A DNA stretch of 23,021 nucleotides, taken from assembly GCA_027622355.1 (NCBI GenBank), contig JAQBZT010000010.1, positions 1 to 23,021 of the forward strand. The letters are read 5' to 3'. This document shows, piece after piece, positions 14,479 through 22,314 of the stretch (its first letter is position 1; each line of letters begins with the position of its first letter). The notes beneath the pieces were generated by a model. That model did no database searches. It saw nothing but the letters and a program-made list of their open reading frames with translations, and was not told where the DNA came from. The translations under genes and the position numbers were made by a program. The stretch is from a bacterium. Lineage in GTDB: Bacteria; UBA8248.

Positions 14479-15780
14479 GTGCGTTGCGGCGAGGCGCGCG
14501 CTCGCCGCTTTCTGGAGCCACAGGGATATGAATACCGCCGCGATCATGAAAAGGATAATGGCCGAAAACGGAATGAAGTAGCTTCCGGTATAATCGAACA
14601 TGAAGCCCGCGAACAGCGGGCCGATCACTCCGCCGAATCCGTAGCAGATTTCCATGAAGCCAATGATGGTCCCATAGGTGGCCCCCTCGAAGCAGTCTCC
14701 CGCCAGCGCGGAGTAGCACGCGGTCATCGATCCATTCCCGAGCCCGTACACCACGGCAAAAAGATATCCGGCCAGGAGCGTGCCGCCCAGCGCCGGGATC
14801 AGGAGCAGAAGCGTTAGCCCGAGCGCAACGACGAGGGCCGAGATCGCGGCGCCCCGGCCCCTTCCGACGCGATCGCCCAGCCACCCGCCCCCGATGCTCC
14901 CGCCCATGCGGATAAAGCCGGTCATGCCGAAAATCACCGCCGCCGGCGCCATGCCGAAGCGCGCATCCACGAGATAGAGCTGAAGCTGGCTCAAGATGGT
15001 GTTGTTGTTGAAGCCGATGAAGAACACCAGCAGGCAGAGTCCCCAGAAGCTCGGGTTGCGCTTTATGGTAAGGAAGGTCGCCCGGACGCCCTTCGCCGCC
15101 TTCTGTTCGGCGCTTTCCTCGGCGGGCCGATCCCCCGGTGCCAGCGGCGTACCGTCGGGGGCCTGCCCGACGTCGGCGGGCCGATTGCGGAGGAAGAAGA
15201 AATTGAGGGGAAGGACGAGAAGGAGCATGGACGCTCCCATGATCAGATATGCGTGGCGCCAGCCCAAAAGTGATATCAGACGCTCGGCGATGGGAGAGAG
15301 GACGAGAACGCCGACGCCGATGCCCGCGAGCGCGATGCCCACCGCACGGCCGCGCTTGCGGACGAACCAGCGGGGAACGATGGCGCTCTGGATGGCGAAC
15401 CCGGAGAGCGCGAGGCCGATGCCCGCAATGAGGCCGGTCAGCAGGTAGACGTGCCAGAGGGAGGACACGAAATAGCCGAGGGCCATCGCGCCGCCCACGA
15501 GCACCGTGCCGAGGGGAACGATGGCACGCGGGCCCTTTTTCTCCAACAGTGAGCCGAAATAAGGGGCGCTGAGAGCGTATGCGCCCAGCGCGAGGGCGTA
15601 GGCGCCGCTCAGCGCGCCCCGGCTCCAGCCGAATTCCTTGATGAGGGGAACCTGGAAGATTCCGAACGTAAAGCGCGCCGGAACGAGAACCGCCAACGTG
15701 ATGAACGAAAGGGCGACAATGTACCATCCGTAATAAATCTTTCCGGGTGGGTTTTCGGCCGCGGCGTTTCCGGTGGTCAT
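14473..15780 (-). CDS. MFS transporter, OxlT/monocarboxylate-like
   Basis: The 435-residue inner-membrane protein has about twelve hydrophobic segments in two halves, split by a charged loop near residues 200-240 (PADVGQAPDGTPLAPGDRPA). YYGWYIVALSF near the start and FGWSRGALSGAYAL after the first helix are typical of the oxalate/formate antiporter and monocarboxylate branch. The motif-A loops are GSLLEKKGPR in the first half and GDRVGRGRG in the second. Expected substrates are small carboxylates, which would suit the CoA-transferase nearby, but that is inference. The gene stands alone on the minus strand. An inverted repeat sits directly before its start codon. Confidence 0.85.
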   Translation of the reverse strand: MTTGNAAAENPPGKIYYGWYIVALSFITLAVLVPARFTFGIFQVPLIKEFGWSRGALSGAYALALGAYALSAPYFGSLLEKKGPRAIVPLGTVLVGGAMALGYFVSSLWHVYLLTGLIAGIGLALSGFAIQSAIVPRWFVRKRGRAVGIALAGIGVGVLVLSPIAERLISLLGWRHAYLIMGASMLLLVLPLNFFFLRNRPADVGQAPDGTPLAPGDRPAEESAEQKAAKGVRATFLTIKRNPSFWGLCLLVFFIGFNNNTILSQLQLYLVDARFGMAPAAVIFGMTGFIRMGGSIGGGWLGDRVGRGRGAAISALVVALGLTLLLLIPALGGTLLAGYLFAVVYGLGNGSMTACYSALAGDCFEGATYGTIIGFMEICYGFGGVIGPLFAGFMFDYTGSYFIPFSAIILFMIAAVFISLWLQKAASARLAATHE

Positions 15781-15785
15781 GATTT

Positions 15786-15806
15786 TCTCTGGCGTTTACG
15801 CAGAGA
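15786..15806 (-). promoter_or_regulatory. Inverted repeat at the MFS gene ribosome binding site
   Basis: On the plus strand TCTCT (15786-15790) and GCGT (15792-15795) mirror ACGC (15798-15801) and AGAGA (15802-15806), with one unpaired G and a TT centre. The element ends 5 bp before the MFS start codon and includes the only purine-rich stretch available as ribosome site. It may be an operator or an RNA hairpin that limits translation. The remaining 160 bp up to the GAF gene show no clear promoter or terminator. Confidence 0.35.
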
Positions 15807-15973
15807 GAAGCCGGGGAAAGGCATGGCGCTTCTTTCTGGCAGGTAACGAAATTTGCAAAAGGTGTTTCTCTTTCATGCCATGTCCGAAGCGTTCGATCAA
15901 GCCGCGGACGCAGCCCGTACGATGAACCGCGGGAGAAAGGAAGGGAGCGGCAAACGGCCCGGGGGTGCAGCGA

Positions 15974-16555
15974 TCAGGCGTTGCCGTAAACGCTTGATTC
16001 GAACCAATGATGAAAATTCTCAATCAGCGATTTGTGGTCTTTCTCCAGATTCGAGTACAGCCGCGCGTGTTCGATGGCCAGTGTCCCCAGGTCGGCGAGC
16101 GTCCGGACGAATTCGATTTCCTCTTCGGAAAAATTCCGCGGCGTTGCGGCGTAGAGACGCAGGGCGCCGACGATCTCATTCCGGGAAGTCATGGGAACCG
16201 ACAACATGGAAACGATGCCCGCCGATCGCGCATTCTCGGGATATTCGATGCGCGGGTCGTTGGCCACATCGGGGATGTGGACCGTCTCTCCCTCCATGCA
16301 GGCGGAGAGACTGTGGTCCGCATGGAGCGGTCCCTTGGCCAGGTATTCCTCGCTCAGGCCCCAGGATGATGCGAGAAGGAGTTCGTTCGTTTTTTTGTTC
16401 ACGAGACGCAGAGCGCACCCTTTTACTTCCATGGTTTCCGCCGTTGTGCGCGCGATATAACGGAGTACTTCACCGAAACCGAGCGTTGAGGTGAGTTCCG
16501 AGGAGATTTTCCGGATGACCTTCAAGCACTCATGAGAATTGTCTGGCTGCGGCAT
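15974..16555 (-). CDS. Stand-alone GAF-domain protein
   Basis: The 193-residue soluble protein is nearly all one GAF domain. A helix with LKVIRKISSELTS leads into LGFGEVLRYIARTTAETM, GCALRLVNKKTNEL, then VHIPDVANDPRIEYPE, GIVSMLSVPM, EIVGALRLYA and FSEEEIEFVRTLADLGTLAI, which is the full family pattern. GAF domains bind small ligands, chromophores or clusters and usually sit in kinases or cyclases. No such effector domain is attached here. The ATG at 16555 has AGGAGG 7 nt upstream. The frame is open further back without conserved sequence. It may partner a separate kinase, but none is in the window. Ligand unknown. Confidence 0.85.
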   Translation of the reverse strand: MPQPDNSHECLKVIRKISSELTSTLGFGEVLRYIARTTAETMEVKGCALRLVNKKTNELLLASSWGLSEEYLAKGPLHADHSLSACMEGETVHIPDVANDPRIEYPENARSAGIVSMLSVPMTSRNEIVGALRLYAATPRNFSEEEIEFVRTLADLGTLAIEHARLYSNLEKDHKSLIENFHHWFESSVYGNA

Positions 16556-16718
16556 GGCGCTTCCTCCTCTGCCCCCCGCCCCGGAGCAGTGATCGAGGTG
16601 GGCACTTCGCCCGCGCCGGGTCCAAACGGGAGGTGAACGAATCGTACCATGATGTCCGGTTCGATTCTTCCGGGAAGGGTGGCTTGGTCCATAAGTGAAA
16701 CAAAAATAGATAGTTAGA

Positions 16719-17603
16719 TTATCCCTCCCAGAACGCCATCGCGCTCTGGAAATGGATGTCCACGGTGTCCTCGGGGTTGGCCGCGTAGCCGCCGCCCAGG
16801 GTGCCGGCCACGGGGATGCCGCGCTGTCTGCATTCGCCGAGGACAATTTCGTCCCGCTCCCGGAGCCCCTTTTTCGAGAGCTTCAGGCTTCCCAGCTGAT
16901 CGCCCGCGAAGGGGTCGGCCCCCGCCTGGTAGATGACCAGGTCGGGCTTGTGGTTCTCCAGAATCCAGGGCACGTGCTTGCGGATGTGCGGGAGATAGAT
17001 TGCGTCGTCAGTCAGATCGGAGAGGCCGATATCGAGATCGCTTTTCCGTTTGAGGGGGTAGATGTTTTCCTGGTGGATCGAAAATGTGAAAACCGATTCC
17101 TCGCCTCGGAAGATGAAAGCCGTTCCGTTCCCCTGGTGGAGATCGCAATCAATGACGGCGGCGCGCCGGATCAGCCCCTCGCTTTGAAGGGTCCGCACGG
17201 CCACGGCGAGATCGTTGATGTAGCAAAAGCCCTCTGCGCGGTCGGGAAACGCGTGATGGAAACCCCCCGTCAGGTTCATTGCCCGGCCGGACGAAAGGGC
17301 CTCCCGCGCCGCCTGAATGGTTCCCCCCGTCGCAAGGAAGCTCGCGCAGGCAATCTCCTCGGTCAGCGGGAGCTCGCTCGGCAAAGTCCGGGCGGTGTGA
17401 ACCGCCCTTTCGAGATCGCCGATGTACTCCCGCGCGTGAACGAGGCAAAGCTCCTCGGGAGTTGCCGCGCGCGGCTCCGCGAATTCACTTTCCGGCACCC
17501 CGGCCTCCCGAAGGCGCTCGTAGGTTTTCCGGTACTTGTGGGCCTGAAGAACGTGCGTCCCGATGTCCGCGAAATAGTCGGGATGATAAACGAAGCAGGG
17601 CAT
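16719..17603 (-). CDS. Histone deacetylase-like amidohydrolase (AcuC/HDAC family)
   Basis: This 294-residue zinc hydrolase belongs to the arginase/deacetylase superfamily. GGFHHAFPDRAEGFCYIND carries the catalytic pair His116-His117. IDCDLHQGNGTA holds zinc ligands Asp154 and His156, and YQAGADPFAGDQLG holds Asp230. GTLGGGY supplies the transition-state Tyr273. All catalytic residues are present, so it should be active. DPFAGDQLGSLKLSKKGL resembles the class IV (HDAC11-like) group. Possible substrates are acetylated or acylated proteins, polyamines or other amides. ATG at 17603 lies 5 bp after the modC stop, with GGGAG inside the modC end, so it is probably in the mod transcript. The link to molybdate is unexplained. 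Confidence 0.9.
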   Translation of the reverse strand: MPCFVYHPDYFADIGTHVLQAHKYRKTYERLREAGVPESEFAEPRAATPEELCLVHAREYIGDLERAVHTARTLPSELPLTEEIACASFLATGGTIQAAREALSSGRAMNLTGGFHHAFPDRAEGFCYINDLAVAVRTLQSEGLIRRAAVIDCDLHQGNGTAFIFRGEESVFTFSIHQENIYPLKRKSDLDIGLSDLTDDAIYLPHIRKHVPWILENHKPDLVIYQAGADPFAGDQLGSLKLSKKGLRERDEIVLGECRQRGIPVAGTLGGGYAANPEDTVDIHFQSAMAFWEG

Positions 17604-17608
17604 CTCGT

Positions 17609-18751
17609 TTATTCTCCCTCCGAGGGACGCTTCTCCCGCGGGGAGATGTAGGTGCCGGCGGGGAGACCCGTCACCCGGAGCGCGCGCGTTTTGACGAGCG
17701 CGTGCACCTCGGTGCCGATCTTCAGCCCGAGATCGCGCACGGCGTCCTCGGTGACCTCGGCCATGATTTTCTGTCCCACGTCCACCTCCACCACCGTCCG
17801 GGAGGACATGCGGTGAAGGCCCGCCACCCGCCCCGGCCAGATGTTCCGCGTGCTGATCTTGGGAATCTTCCCTGTGGCGAGAATCACTTCATCCGCCCGA
17901 AGGGTCACCACCGCCCGGCTGCCCAGCTCTTGCTGTTCGAGCGGCACGTGAATCTCCAGTCCCTCGGCCTGCACGACGGCGAAGCCCGAGGAGCGGTCCA
18001 CCGCGATGACATCCCCGCGCAAAATGGTTTCGATCGGACCCGCGCCTGCCATCTCCCCGGCCTCCTCGAATAATTCGAACGGACTTCCCGTTTTCGCCAC
18101 GTGGCTTTTCTTGATGCCGTTTTCCTCGCGGCACGCGATCAGCGCCATCCGATCGACCAGGGCGGCCAGATCCGAGAAAGAGTGGCTGACGTAGATGAGA
18201 CGGATGTTCAGTTTCCGCTTTATGCGGATGAGGTAGGCCAGTATCCGGTCGCGCAGCATGCGGTCGAGGCCGGCGAGCGGCTCATCCAGCACCAGGAGAG
18301 ATGGAGAGGTGAGCAGGGCCCTTCCGATGGCCACGCGCCTCGCCTCGCCGCCCGAGAGATGATCCGCCCGCTTGGAGAGAAGCGGTTCCAGCCCGAGAAG
18401 GTCGGCAACCTCGCCCAGATGCAGCTGCCGCTCCCTCGCCGGGATGCGGCGATAGCCGAAGAGCAGATTTCCCAGAACGTCGAGATGGGGGAACAGAAGA
18501 TTGCTCTGAAACACCATGCCCACGCGCCGCCGCTCGGGGGGGAGCGAGGTCCGCGTCTGCGCGTTCCAGTAGGCGATTCCGTTCACGAAGATGTGTCCCG
18601 ACCGGGGCGCGAGAAAGCCGCAGATGGCGTGGAGGATGGTGGTCTTGCCGCAACCCGAGGGGCCGAACAGCCCGGTCGCCCGCGCGTCGCTTTTCAGCTG
18701 AACGTCGAGATGAAAGTTGCCCCGCCGGACCTCGAAGGAGAGATCGATCAT
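17609..18751 (-). CDS. modC: Molybdate ABC transporter ATP-binding protein ModC
   Basis: The 380-residue ATPase energises molybdate import. GPSGCGKTT (30-38) is the Walker A motif, LSGGE (132-136) the signature, LLVLDEP (152-158) Walker B, and His190 the switch histidine. The C-terminal part (about 240-365) carries regulatory TOBE/Mop-like segments, including WPGRVAGLHRM and VGQKIMAEVT, which in this family bind oxyanion. That domain and the modAB genes upstream identify it as ModC rather than a sulfate or iron ATPase. The ATG at 18751 overlaps the modB stop (ATGA). The frame remains open upstream inside modB, without conserved sequence. Confidence 0.92.
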   Translation of the reverse strand: MIDLSFEVRRGNFHLDVQLKSDARATGLFGPSGCGKTTILHAICGFLAPRSGHIFVNGIAYWNAQTRTSLPPERRRVGMVFQSNLLFPHLDVLGNLLFGYRRIPARERQLHLGEVADLLGLEPLLSKRADHLSGGEARRVAIGRALLTSPSLLVLDEPLAGLDRMLRDRILAYLIRIKRKLNIRLIYVSHSFSDLAALVDRMALIACREENGIKKSHVAKTGSPFELFEEAGEMAGAGPIETILRGDVIAVDRSSGFAVVQAEGLEIHVPLEQQELGSRAVVTLRADEVILATGKIPKISTRNIWPGRVAGLHRMSSRTVVEVDVGQKIMAEVTEDAVRDLGLKIGTEVHALVKTRALRVTGLPAGTYISPREKRPSEGE

Positions 18752-19446
18752 GGCCGCTCCCTGGAGGCGCCGTCGCGCCGCCTGGGCCGGAACCGGCGCG
18801 CGAGCACCTCGCTCGCCCCCAGGGCAACGGCGCTCAGGAGGATGGACACCACCGCCAGCTGAATGACGGCCTCCTCCTGTCCCGGCGTCTGGTAGCTCCG
18901 GAAGATTTCGAGCGGAATGGTCCGGTTGCCCGACGTACCGGGCGACATCATCACCGTTGCGCCGAACTCGCCCAGTGCTCGGGCGAAGCAAAGGACCGCT
19001 CCCGCGACGACGGCCGGCCAAGACAGGGGAAGCGTCACGGCGAAAAAGGTTTCCAGCCGCGTGCAGCCGAGCGATCGGGCCGCTCCCTCGAGACGCGCGT
19101 CAACGGACTCGAAGCCGCTCCTGACGGTGCGCACCAGGAGGGGAAACCCCATCACCGTGCCGGCGATCGCCATGCCCACCCAGGTGAAGGGGATCTCGAT
19201 GCCGGCGCGCGCGAGCAGGTTTCCCGGAAAACTGTATTTTCCGAAGATGAAGAGAAGGAGATAGCCCGTCACCACAGGCGGCAAGACGAGCGGAAGAAAA
19301 ACGAGCGTTTCGGCCAGGGCCTTTCCGGGAAAATCGCGGCGCGCAAACAGCCATGCAACGGCCACGGCTGGCGCGATCCCGATCCCGACCGACGACAATC
19401 CCATCACGAGGGAAAGAAAAAGGGCGCTTCCCGCTTCGCCGCTCAT
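18748..19446 (-). CDS. modB: Molybdate ABC transporter permease ModB
   Basis: The 232-residue inner-membrane protein has about five hydrophobic helices. VFLPLVLPPVVTGYLLL near residue 50 is a hallmark of ModB permeases. The cytoplasmic coupling loop EGAARSLGCTRLETFFAVTLP follows the EAA pattern and contacts ModC. GEFGATVMM near residue 160 is also typical of molybdate/tungstate permeases. Its start overlaps the modA stop (ATGA at 19446-19443) and its stop overlaps the modC start, so the three genes are translationally coupled. Tungstate transport cannot be excluded from sequence. Confidence 0.93.
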   Translation of the reverse strand: MSGEAGSALFLSLVMGLSSVGIGIAPAVAVAWLFARRDFPGKALAETLVFLPLVLPPVVTGYLLLFIFGKYSFPGNLLARAGIEIPFTWVGMAIAGTVMGFPLLVRTVRSGFESVDARLEGAARSLGCTRLETFFAVTLPLSWPAVVAGAVLCFARALGEFGATVMMSPGTSGNRTIPLEIFRSYQTPGQEEAVIQLAVVSILLSAVALGASEVLARRFRPRRRDGASRERP

Positions 19447-20252
19447 GGCTTCACCTGCATGGATGAGGGGACAAGAAAACCGCGTTTGCGGAAAACGGCT
19501 TTGGCGTCATCCTGCGAAAGAAAACGAAAAAAAACAGCCGCATCTTTCCCATTCCGGCTCCCCGCAACCCGCGCAGCGTAGTAGGCGATCGGGGGATGCG
19601 AGCTTTCCGGGAAAACAAAAGCGATCCGCACCTTCCGGGACGCGCGGGCGTCCGTCGCGTAGACAATCGCCGCGGAGACGGCGCCGCGTTCGGCAAAGGC
19701 GAGCGCCGAGCGGACATCCCTCGCGAAAACGATCTTCCCCGTTTTTTCGAGACGCGTCCACAGGCCCGCCGCCCGGAGCGCGGACACCGCGTACCTTCCC
19801 GCCGGCACATGGGCGGGGTCGCCGATGGCGATCCGGGGGATGCGCAGCAGATCGGCCGGTCCCGCGACCGGACTCATTTCTCCGCGGGGAAGAACGCAGA
19901 CCAGGGTGTTGCGCGCGATGGGGCGGAGCGATCCGGGGACAATGGTGCCTTTCTTTTCCAGGAACGCCGTCCACTCGCGGTGGGCCGACACGTACAGATC
20001 GGCAGGGCCTCCGGCCGAAATCTTCCGGGCGAGCGCCCCCGAGGAGGCGAAAACGAACTCTGTTCGAACCCCGGTGGCGCGCTCGTGCAGGGCGCCGATC
20101 TCCGGGAGCGCGCCCTGAAGGCTCGAGGCCGCGTACACCGTCAGCCAGGAGCGGCTCGCCGGGGCGGCGTATCCGCTCGCCGCCAGAAAGAGAGCCACCA
20201 GCGCGGACGCAAAAAAGAGCCGGCGGCGGTGAAAACGGAAAATATGGAAAAT
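19443..20252 (-). CDS. modA: Molybdate ABC transporter periplasmic binding protein ModA, probable ATT start
   Basis: ModA captures molybdate in the periplasm. The mature part shows VYAASSLQGALPEIG and FASSGALARKISAGGPADLYVSA, the two loops whose serines hold the oxyanion in ModA. IVYATDA near the C-terminus fits the family hinge. The first usual start codon is GTG 20198, which leaves only a stub of the signal peptide. Reading back to ATT 20252 adds FHIFRFHRRRLFFASALV, a basic N-region and hydrophobic core ending near SGYAAPA. GGGAGGGG stands 5 nt before that ATT, and no ATG, GTG or TTG lies between the upstream stop and 20198. With this start the protein has 269 residues. Identity is firm, the start inferred. 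Confidence 0.88.
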   Translation of the reverse strand: MFHIFRFHRRRLFFASALVALFLAASGYAAPASRSWLTVYAASSLQGALPEIGALHERATGVRTEFVFASSGALARKISAGGPADLYVSAHREWTAFLEKKGTIVPGSLRPIARNTLVCVLPRGEMSPVAGPADLLRIPRIAIGDPAHVPAGRYAVSALRAAGLWTRLEKTGKIVFARDVRSALAFAERGAVSAAIVYATDARASRKVRIAFVFPESSHPPIAYYAARVAGSRNGKDAAVFFRFLSQDDAKAVFRKRGFLVPSSMQVKP

Positions 20253-20281
20253 GGCAGCCCCTCCCGAAAAAAACGTCCTTT

Positions 20282-20300
20282 CCCTGATAACAGAGCAGGG
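20282..20300 (-). promoter_or_regulatory. Inverted repeat in the modA upstream region
   Basis: CCCTG (20282-20286) and CAGGG (20296-20300) are separated by 9 bp and lie about 30 bp before the predicted modA start. It could be an operator for the mod operon or a leader hairpin. It does not look like the E. coli ModE site, and I see no Moco riboswitch architecture in the short space available. Confidence 0.25.
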
Positions 20301-20323
20301 GCCGGGAGTGAACCCCGCGCCCC

Positions 20324-20352
20324 GTTTTTCCAGTCCCGAGGTGTGCTAAAGT
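20324..20352 (+). promoter_or_regulatory. Putative extended -10 promoter of the Tim44-like gene
   Basis: TGCTAAAGT (20344-20352) is an extended -10 element with TAAAGT as its hexamer. The -35 position 17 bp upstream has only the poor GTTTTT. Transcription would begin near 20359, about 56 nt before the ATG at 20415. Confidence 0.35.
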
Positions 20353-20414
20353 AGGGCCCTTGAAGCGCCGCCTTCCGCATGGAGTCTGCACCATCCCGAG
20401 ATTCTGGAGGGGCC

Positions 20415-21497
20415 ATGAAAGCCTGGGCTTTCTCTGTTTTCCTGCTTGCCGCCTGGATTGCGCCGGCCCATCTGGGCGCTCCCGCCTGGACGGGCGGGCA
20501 TTTTGCCCTCGTGAAGAGCGAGGCCGAAGCCGGACGCTTCGGCGGCGGGCGGAGTTTCGGCTTCCGCGGATCGCGGGGTGCTTTCCGGCCTCGCAGCTTC
20601 GGCTCGCGCGGCTTTGGTTCAGGGGCCGGTTCTCGTCCCTCGCCCGGCGGCAGCAGGTCCTACCGCCCGATCCGCAGCCCCTTCGGGGGCTTTGGCGGCT
20701 TGGGCGGCGGGCTGATGGGGGGCCTCGGCGGCTTTTTTCTCGGCGGAATTCTCGGCCGGATGTTCTTTGGCGGCGGCGGCATGGGCATGGGCGGGGGCAT
20801 CGGCATTCTCGAAATTCTCCTGATCGGCGGGCTGATCTTCTTCGCGATCCGGTTTTTTTCCCGCAGGAGCGAAGCGCCCCGGTACAGCGGCCCCTCGGGC
20901 TACGCCGCGCCGGGGGCCGATCCCTACGGCGTCGGCGGGGACGAGCATGAAGCGGGCCACGGAGAGCCTCCCCGCGGGGGCGGCGTCTACCGCGGACCGG
21001 ACATTTCGCCGGGGGGCGGCGGTCCCGCTGCGGCAACCGCGGCCGACCCCGGAATGGAGGCGGGACTGTCGGCCATCGCCGCCGCCGATCCTTCTTTCAC
21101 CCGGGAGAAATTTCTCGATGAATCCCGCTCCCGCTTCCTGAAGTTTCAGGCGGCCTGGGTGGCGCGCGATCTCGGCCCGGTTCGCGATCTGGCGGACAAG
21201 GATCTCCTCGCCGAGGTCGAGCGCGATCTCGAGGCCCTGCGCCGCGAGCGCCGCATCAACTGGCTGGATGACATCGAGATCCGCCAGTGCGAGGCCGTCG
21301 AAGCCTGGCAGGAGGAGGGTTTCGATTTCATCACCGTGCACTACGACGCCAGCCTGATTGACTGCGTCGTTTCCGAGGATTCGGGTGAAGTGCTCGAAGG
21401 AAGCCGGACCCATCGGGTGGGCTTCACCGAGTACTGGACCTGGACCCGGAGGAGCGGCGGCGGCGCCTGGTTCCTCTCCTCCATCAGCCAGGGCTAA
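20415..21497 (+). CDS. Tim44-like domain membrane protein
   Basis: The 360-residue protein starts at ATG 20415, 2 nt after GGAGGGG. It has an N-terminal signal or anchor segment (AFSVFLLAAWIAPAHLGA), then a long Gly/Arg/Ser/Phe-rich low-complexity stretch (about 40-125) with repeated FGxxG and SRGF units. Next is a hydrophobic helix (about 125-145, ILEILLIGGLIFFAIRFF), a Gly/Pro-rich linker, and a C-terminal Tim44-like domain (about 195-360) including FLKFQAAWVARDLGPVRDL and a strand-rich end, FTEYWTWTRR. Bacterial Tim44-domain proteins are inner-membrane proteins of largely unknown role. The fold resembles the mitochondrial import factor Tim44. Its neighbour downstream is a lipoprotein 5 bp away, so both may act at the envelope. 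Confidence 0.82.
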   Translation: MKAWAFSVFLLAAWIAPAHLGAPAWTGGHFALVKSEAEAGRFGGGRSFGFRGSRGAFRPRSFGSRGFGSGAGSRPSPGGSRSYRPIRSPFGGFGGLGGGLMGGLGGFFLGGILGRMFFGGGGMGMGGGIGILEILLIGGLIFFAIRFFSRRSEAPRYSGPSGYAAPGADPYGVGGDEHEAGHGEPPRGGGVYRGPDISPGGGGPAAATAADPGMEAGLSAIAAADPSFTREKFLDESRSRFLKFQAAWVARDLGPVRDLADKDLLAEVERDLEALRRERRINWLDDIEIRQCEAVEAWQEEGFDFITVHYDASLIDCVVSEDSGEVLEGSRTHRVGFTEYWTWTRRSGGGAWFLSSISQG

Positions 21498-21502
21498 GAG
21501 CG

Positions 21503-21922
21503 ATGCTCCGGAAGATACGAATGCGCCTTCTGGCGGGGGGTCTCGCGCTGGCGCTTGCCGGCTGCGGCGGGATCGCCGTTCCGGCGGGCAAGCGGGCCGT
21601 GCGCGTGGACACCGAAAATGTATCCGGGGCCAACTGCACCGGCGAGGGCAAGGACGGGGTGCGCTACTTCTGGCGGGACACCCCGGCGTTGATCGCCGTC
21701 CGCGAGCGTGCCTTTCCCTTCGTGCTCATCTGCGAGAAGCCGGGCTATAAAAAGGCGGCCGTCATCGTGGATGAGCGCTCGCTCGATATTCCCGAAGACG
21801 CGCCGTTCATGGTCCAGCTGCAAAGAGGGATGAAGAAGATGGTCCGCACCGCCACCCCCGGCCCCAAGGGCGAGGACGCCGTCATTTTGGTCCGGGTGCC
21901 GATGGAGCGGGCGGGTCGTTAA
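21503..21922 (+). CDS. Small predicted lipoprotein of unknown function
   Basis: The 139-residue protein has a basic N-terminus (MLRKIRMRLL), a short hydrophobic core and the lipobox LAGC with Cys21, so it should be exported, lipid-modified and anchored in the envelope. The mature part has cysteines in GANCTGEG and LICEKPGY, a spacing that could form a disulfide, and the pattern YKKAAVIVDE in the middle. I do not recognise a family beyond this. It begins 5 bp after the Tim44-like stop and is likely co-transcribed with it. Confidence 0.72.
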   Translation: MLRKIRMRLLAGGLALALAGCGGIAVPAGKRAVRVDTENVSGANCTGEGKDGVRYFWRDTPALIAVRERAFPFVLICEKPGYKKAAVIVDERSLDIPEDAPFMVQLQRGMKKMVRTATPGPKGEDAVILVRVPMERAGR

Positions 21923-21936
21923 TCATTTCAGATTGC

Positions 21937-22314
21937 TCAAGAAGATTTTTCTTTTTTGATGTCCTTCCCCCCTTCCAGGTCTTTCAGCGACCACCAGAGA
22001 TAGATGATCGTCCCGAGGATGAGGGTCATCAGGACGGCGAAGCCGCCGATGAGGTAGAGCGGCATGCCGCTGCGGTAGGTGTGCGTCCCCCGGCCGAGGG
22101 GGCCGGCGGCGATGCCGGCGGAGGTCTGCGGGACCTGCGAGGTCTGCGGGACCTGCGAGGTCTGCGGGGCGGGCGCCGCGCGCTGGGCGATGGCGGCCTG
22201 CTCCTGCTGGAATTTCGTGTAGCCCCACCAGGACACCCCGCCCACGATGAGCACGATGATCAGTGTGCAGATGGGCCATTTCATTTTACTTTTCGTCTTT
22301 TCGTCTGCGCTCAC
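21937..22314 (-). CDS. Small two-TM membrane protein with hexapeptide repeat
   Basis: The 125-residue protein starts at GTG 22314, overlapping the stop of the upstream oxidoreductase gene (GTGA); an ATG at 22284 is an alternative. It has a transmembrane helix at about 14-32 (CTLIIVLIVGGVSWWGY), a linker with the hexapeptide PQTSQV repeated two and a half times, a second helix at about 84-106 (LYLIGGFAVLMTLILGTIIY), and a short lysine-rich tail. No known family is apparent. The overlap suggests translational coupling to the oxidoreductase. No catalytic motif is visible. Confidence 0.65.
   Translation of the reverse strand: MSADEKTKSKMKWPICTLIIVLIVGGVSWWGYTKFQQEQAAIAQRAAPAPQTSQVPQTSQVPQTSAGIAAGPLGRGTHTYRSGMPLYLIGGFAVLMTLILGTIIYLWWSLKDLEGGKDIKKEKSS
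22121..22168. repeat. 18-bp tandem repeat inside the two-TM gene
   Basis: The unit gaggtctgcgggacctgc occurs perfectly at 22121-22138 and 22139-22156, with a partial third copy at 22157-22168. It encodes the hexapeptide PQTSQV. The identical DNA copies suggest recent expansion by slippage, and the 18-bp period keeps the frame. Confidence 0.9.

Noticed and set aside
19507..21036. 509-codon minus-strand frame across modA and the Tim44-like gene
   Set aside because: It is Arg/Pro/Gly-rich shadow coding covering two real genes in other frames.
21937..21958. A/T-rich terminator between the lipoprotein and two-TM genes
   Set aside because: The AAGAA/TTCTT stem has a single G-C pair and lies inside the coding tail of the minus-strand gene.
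22121..22168. CRISPR-like repeats
   Set aside because: The units are directly adjacent with no spacers and keep a coding frame.
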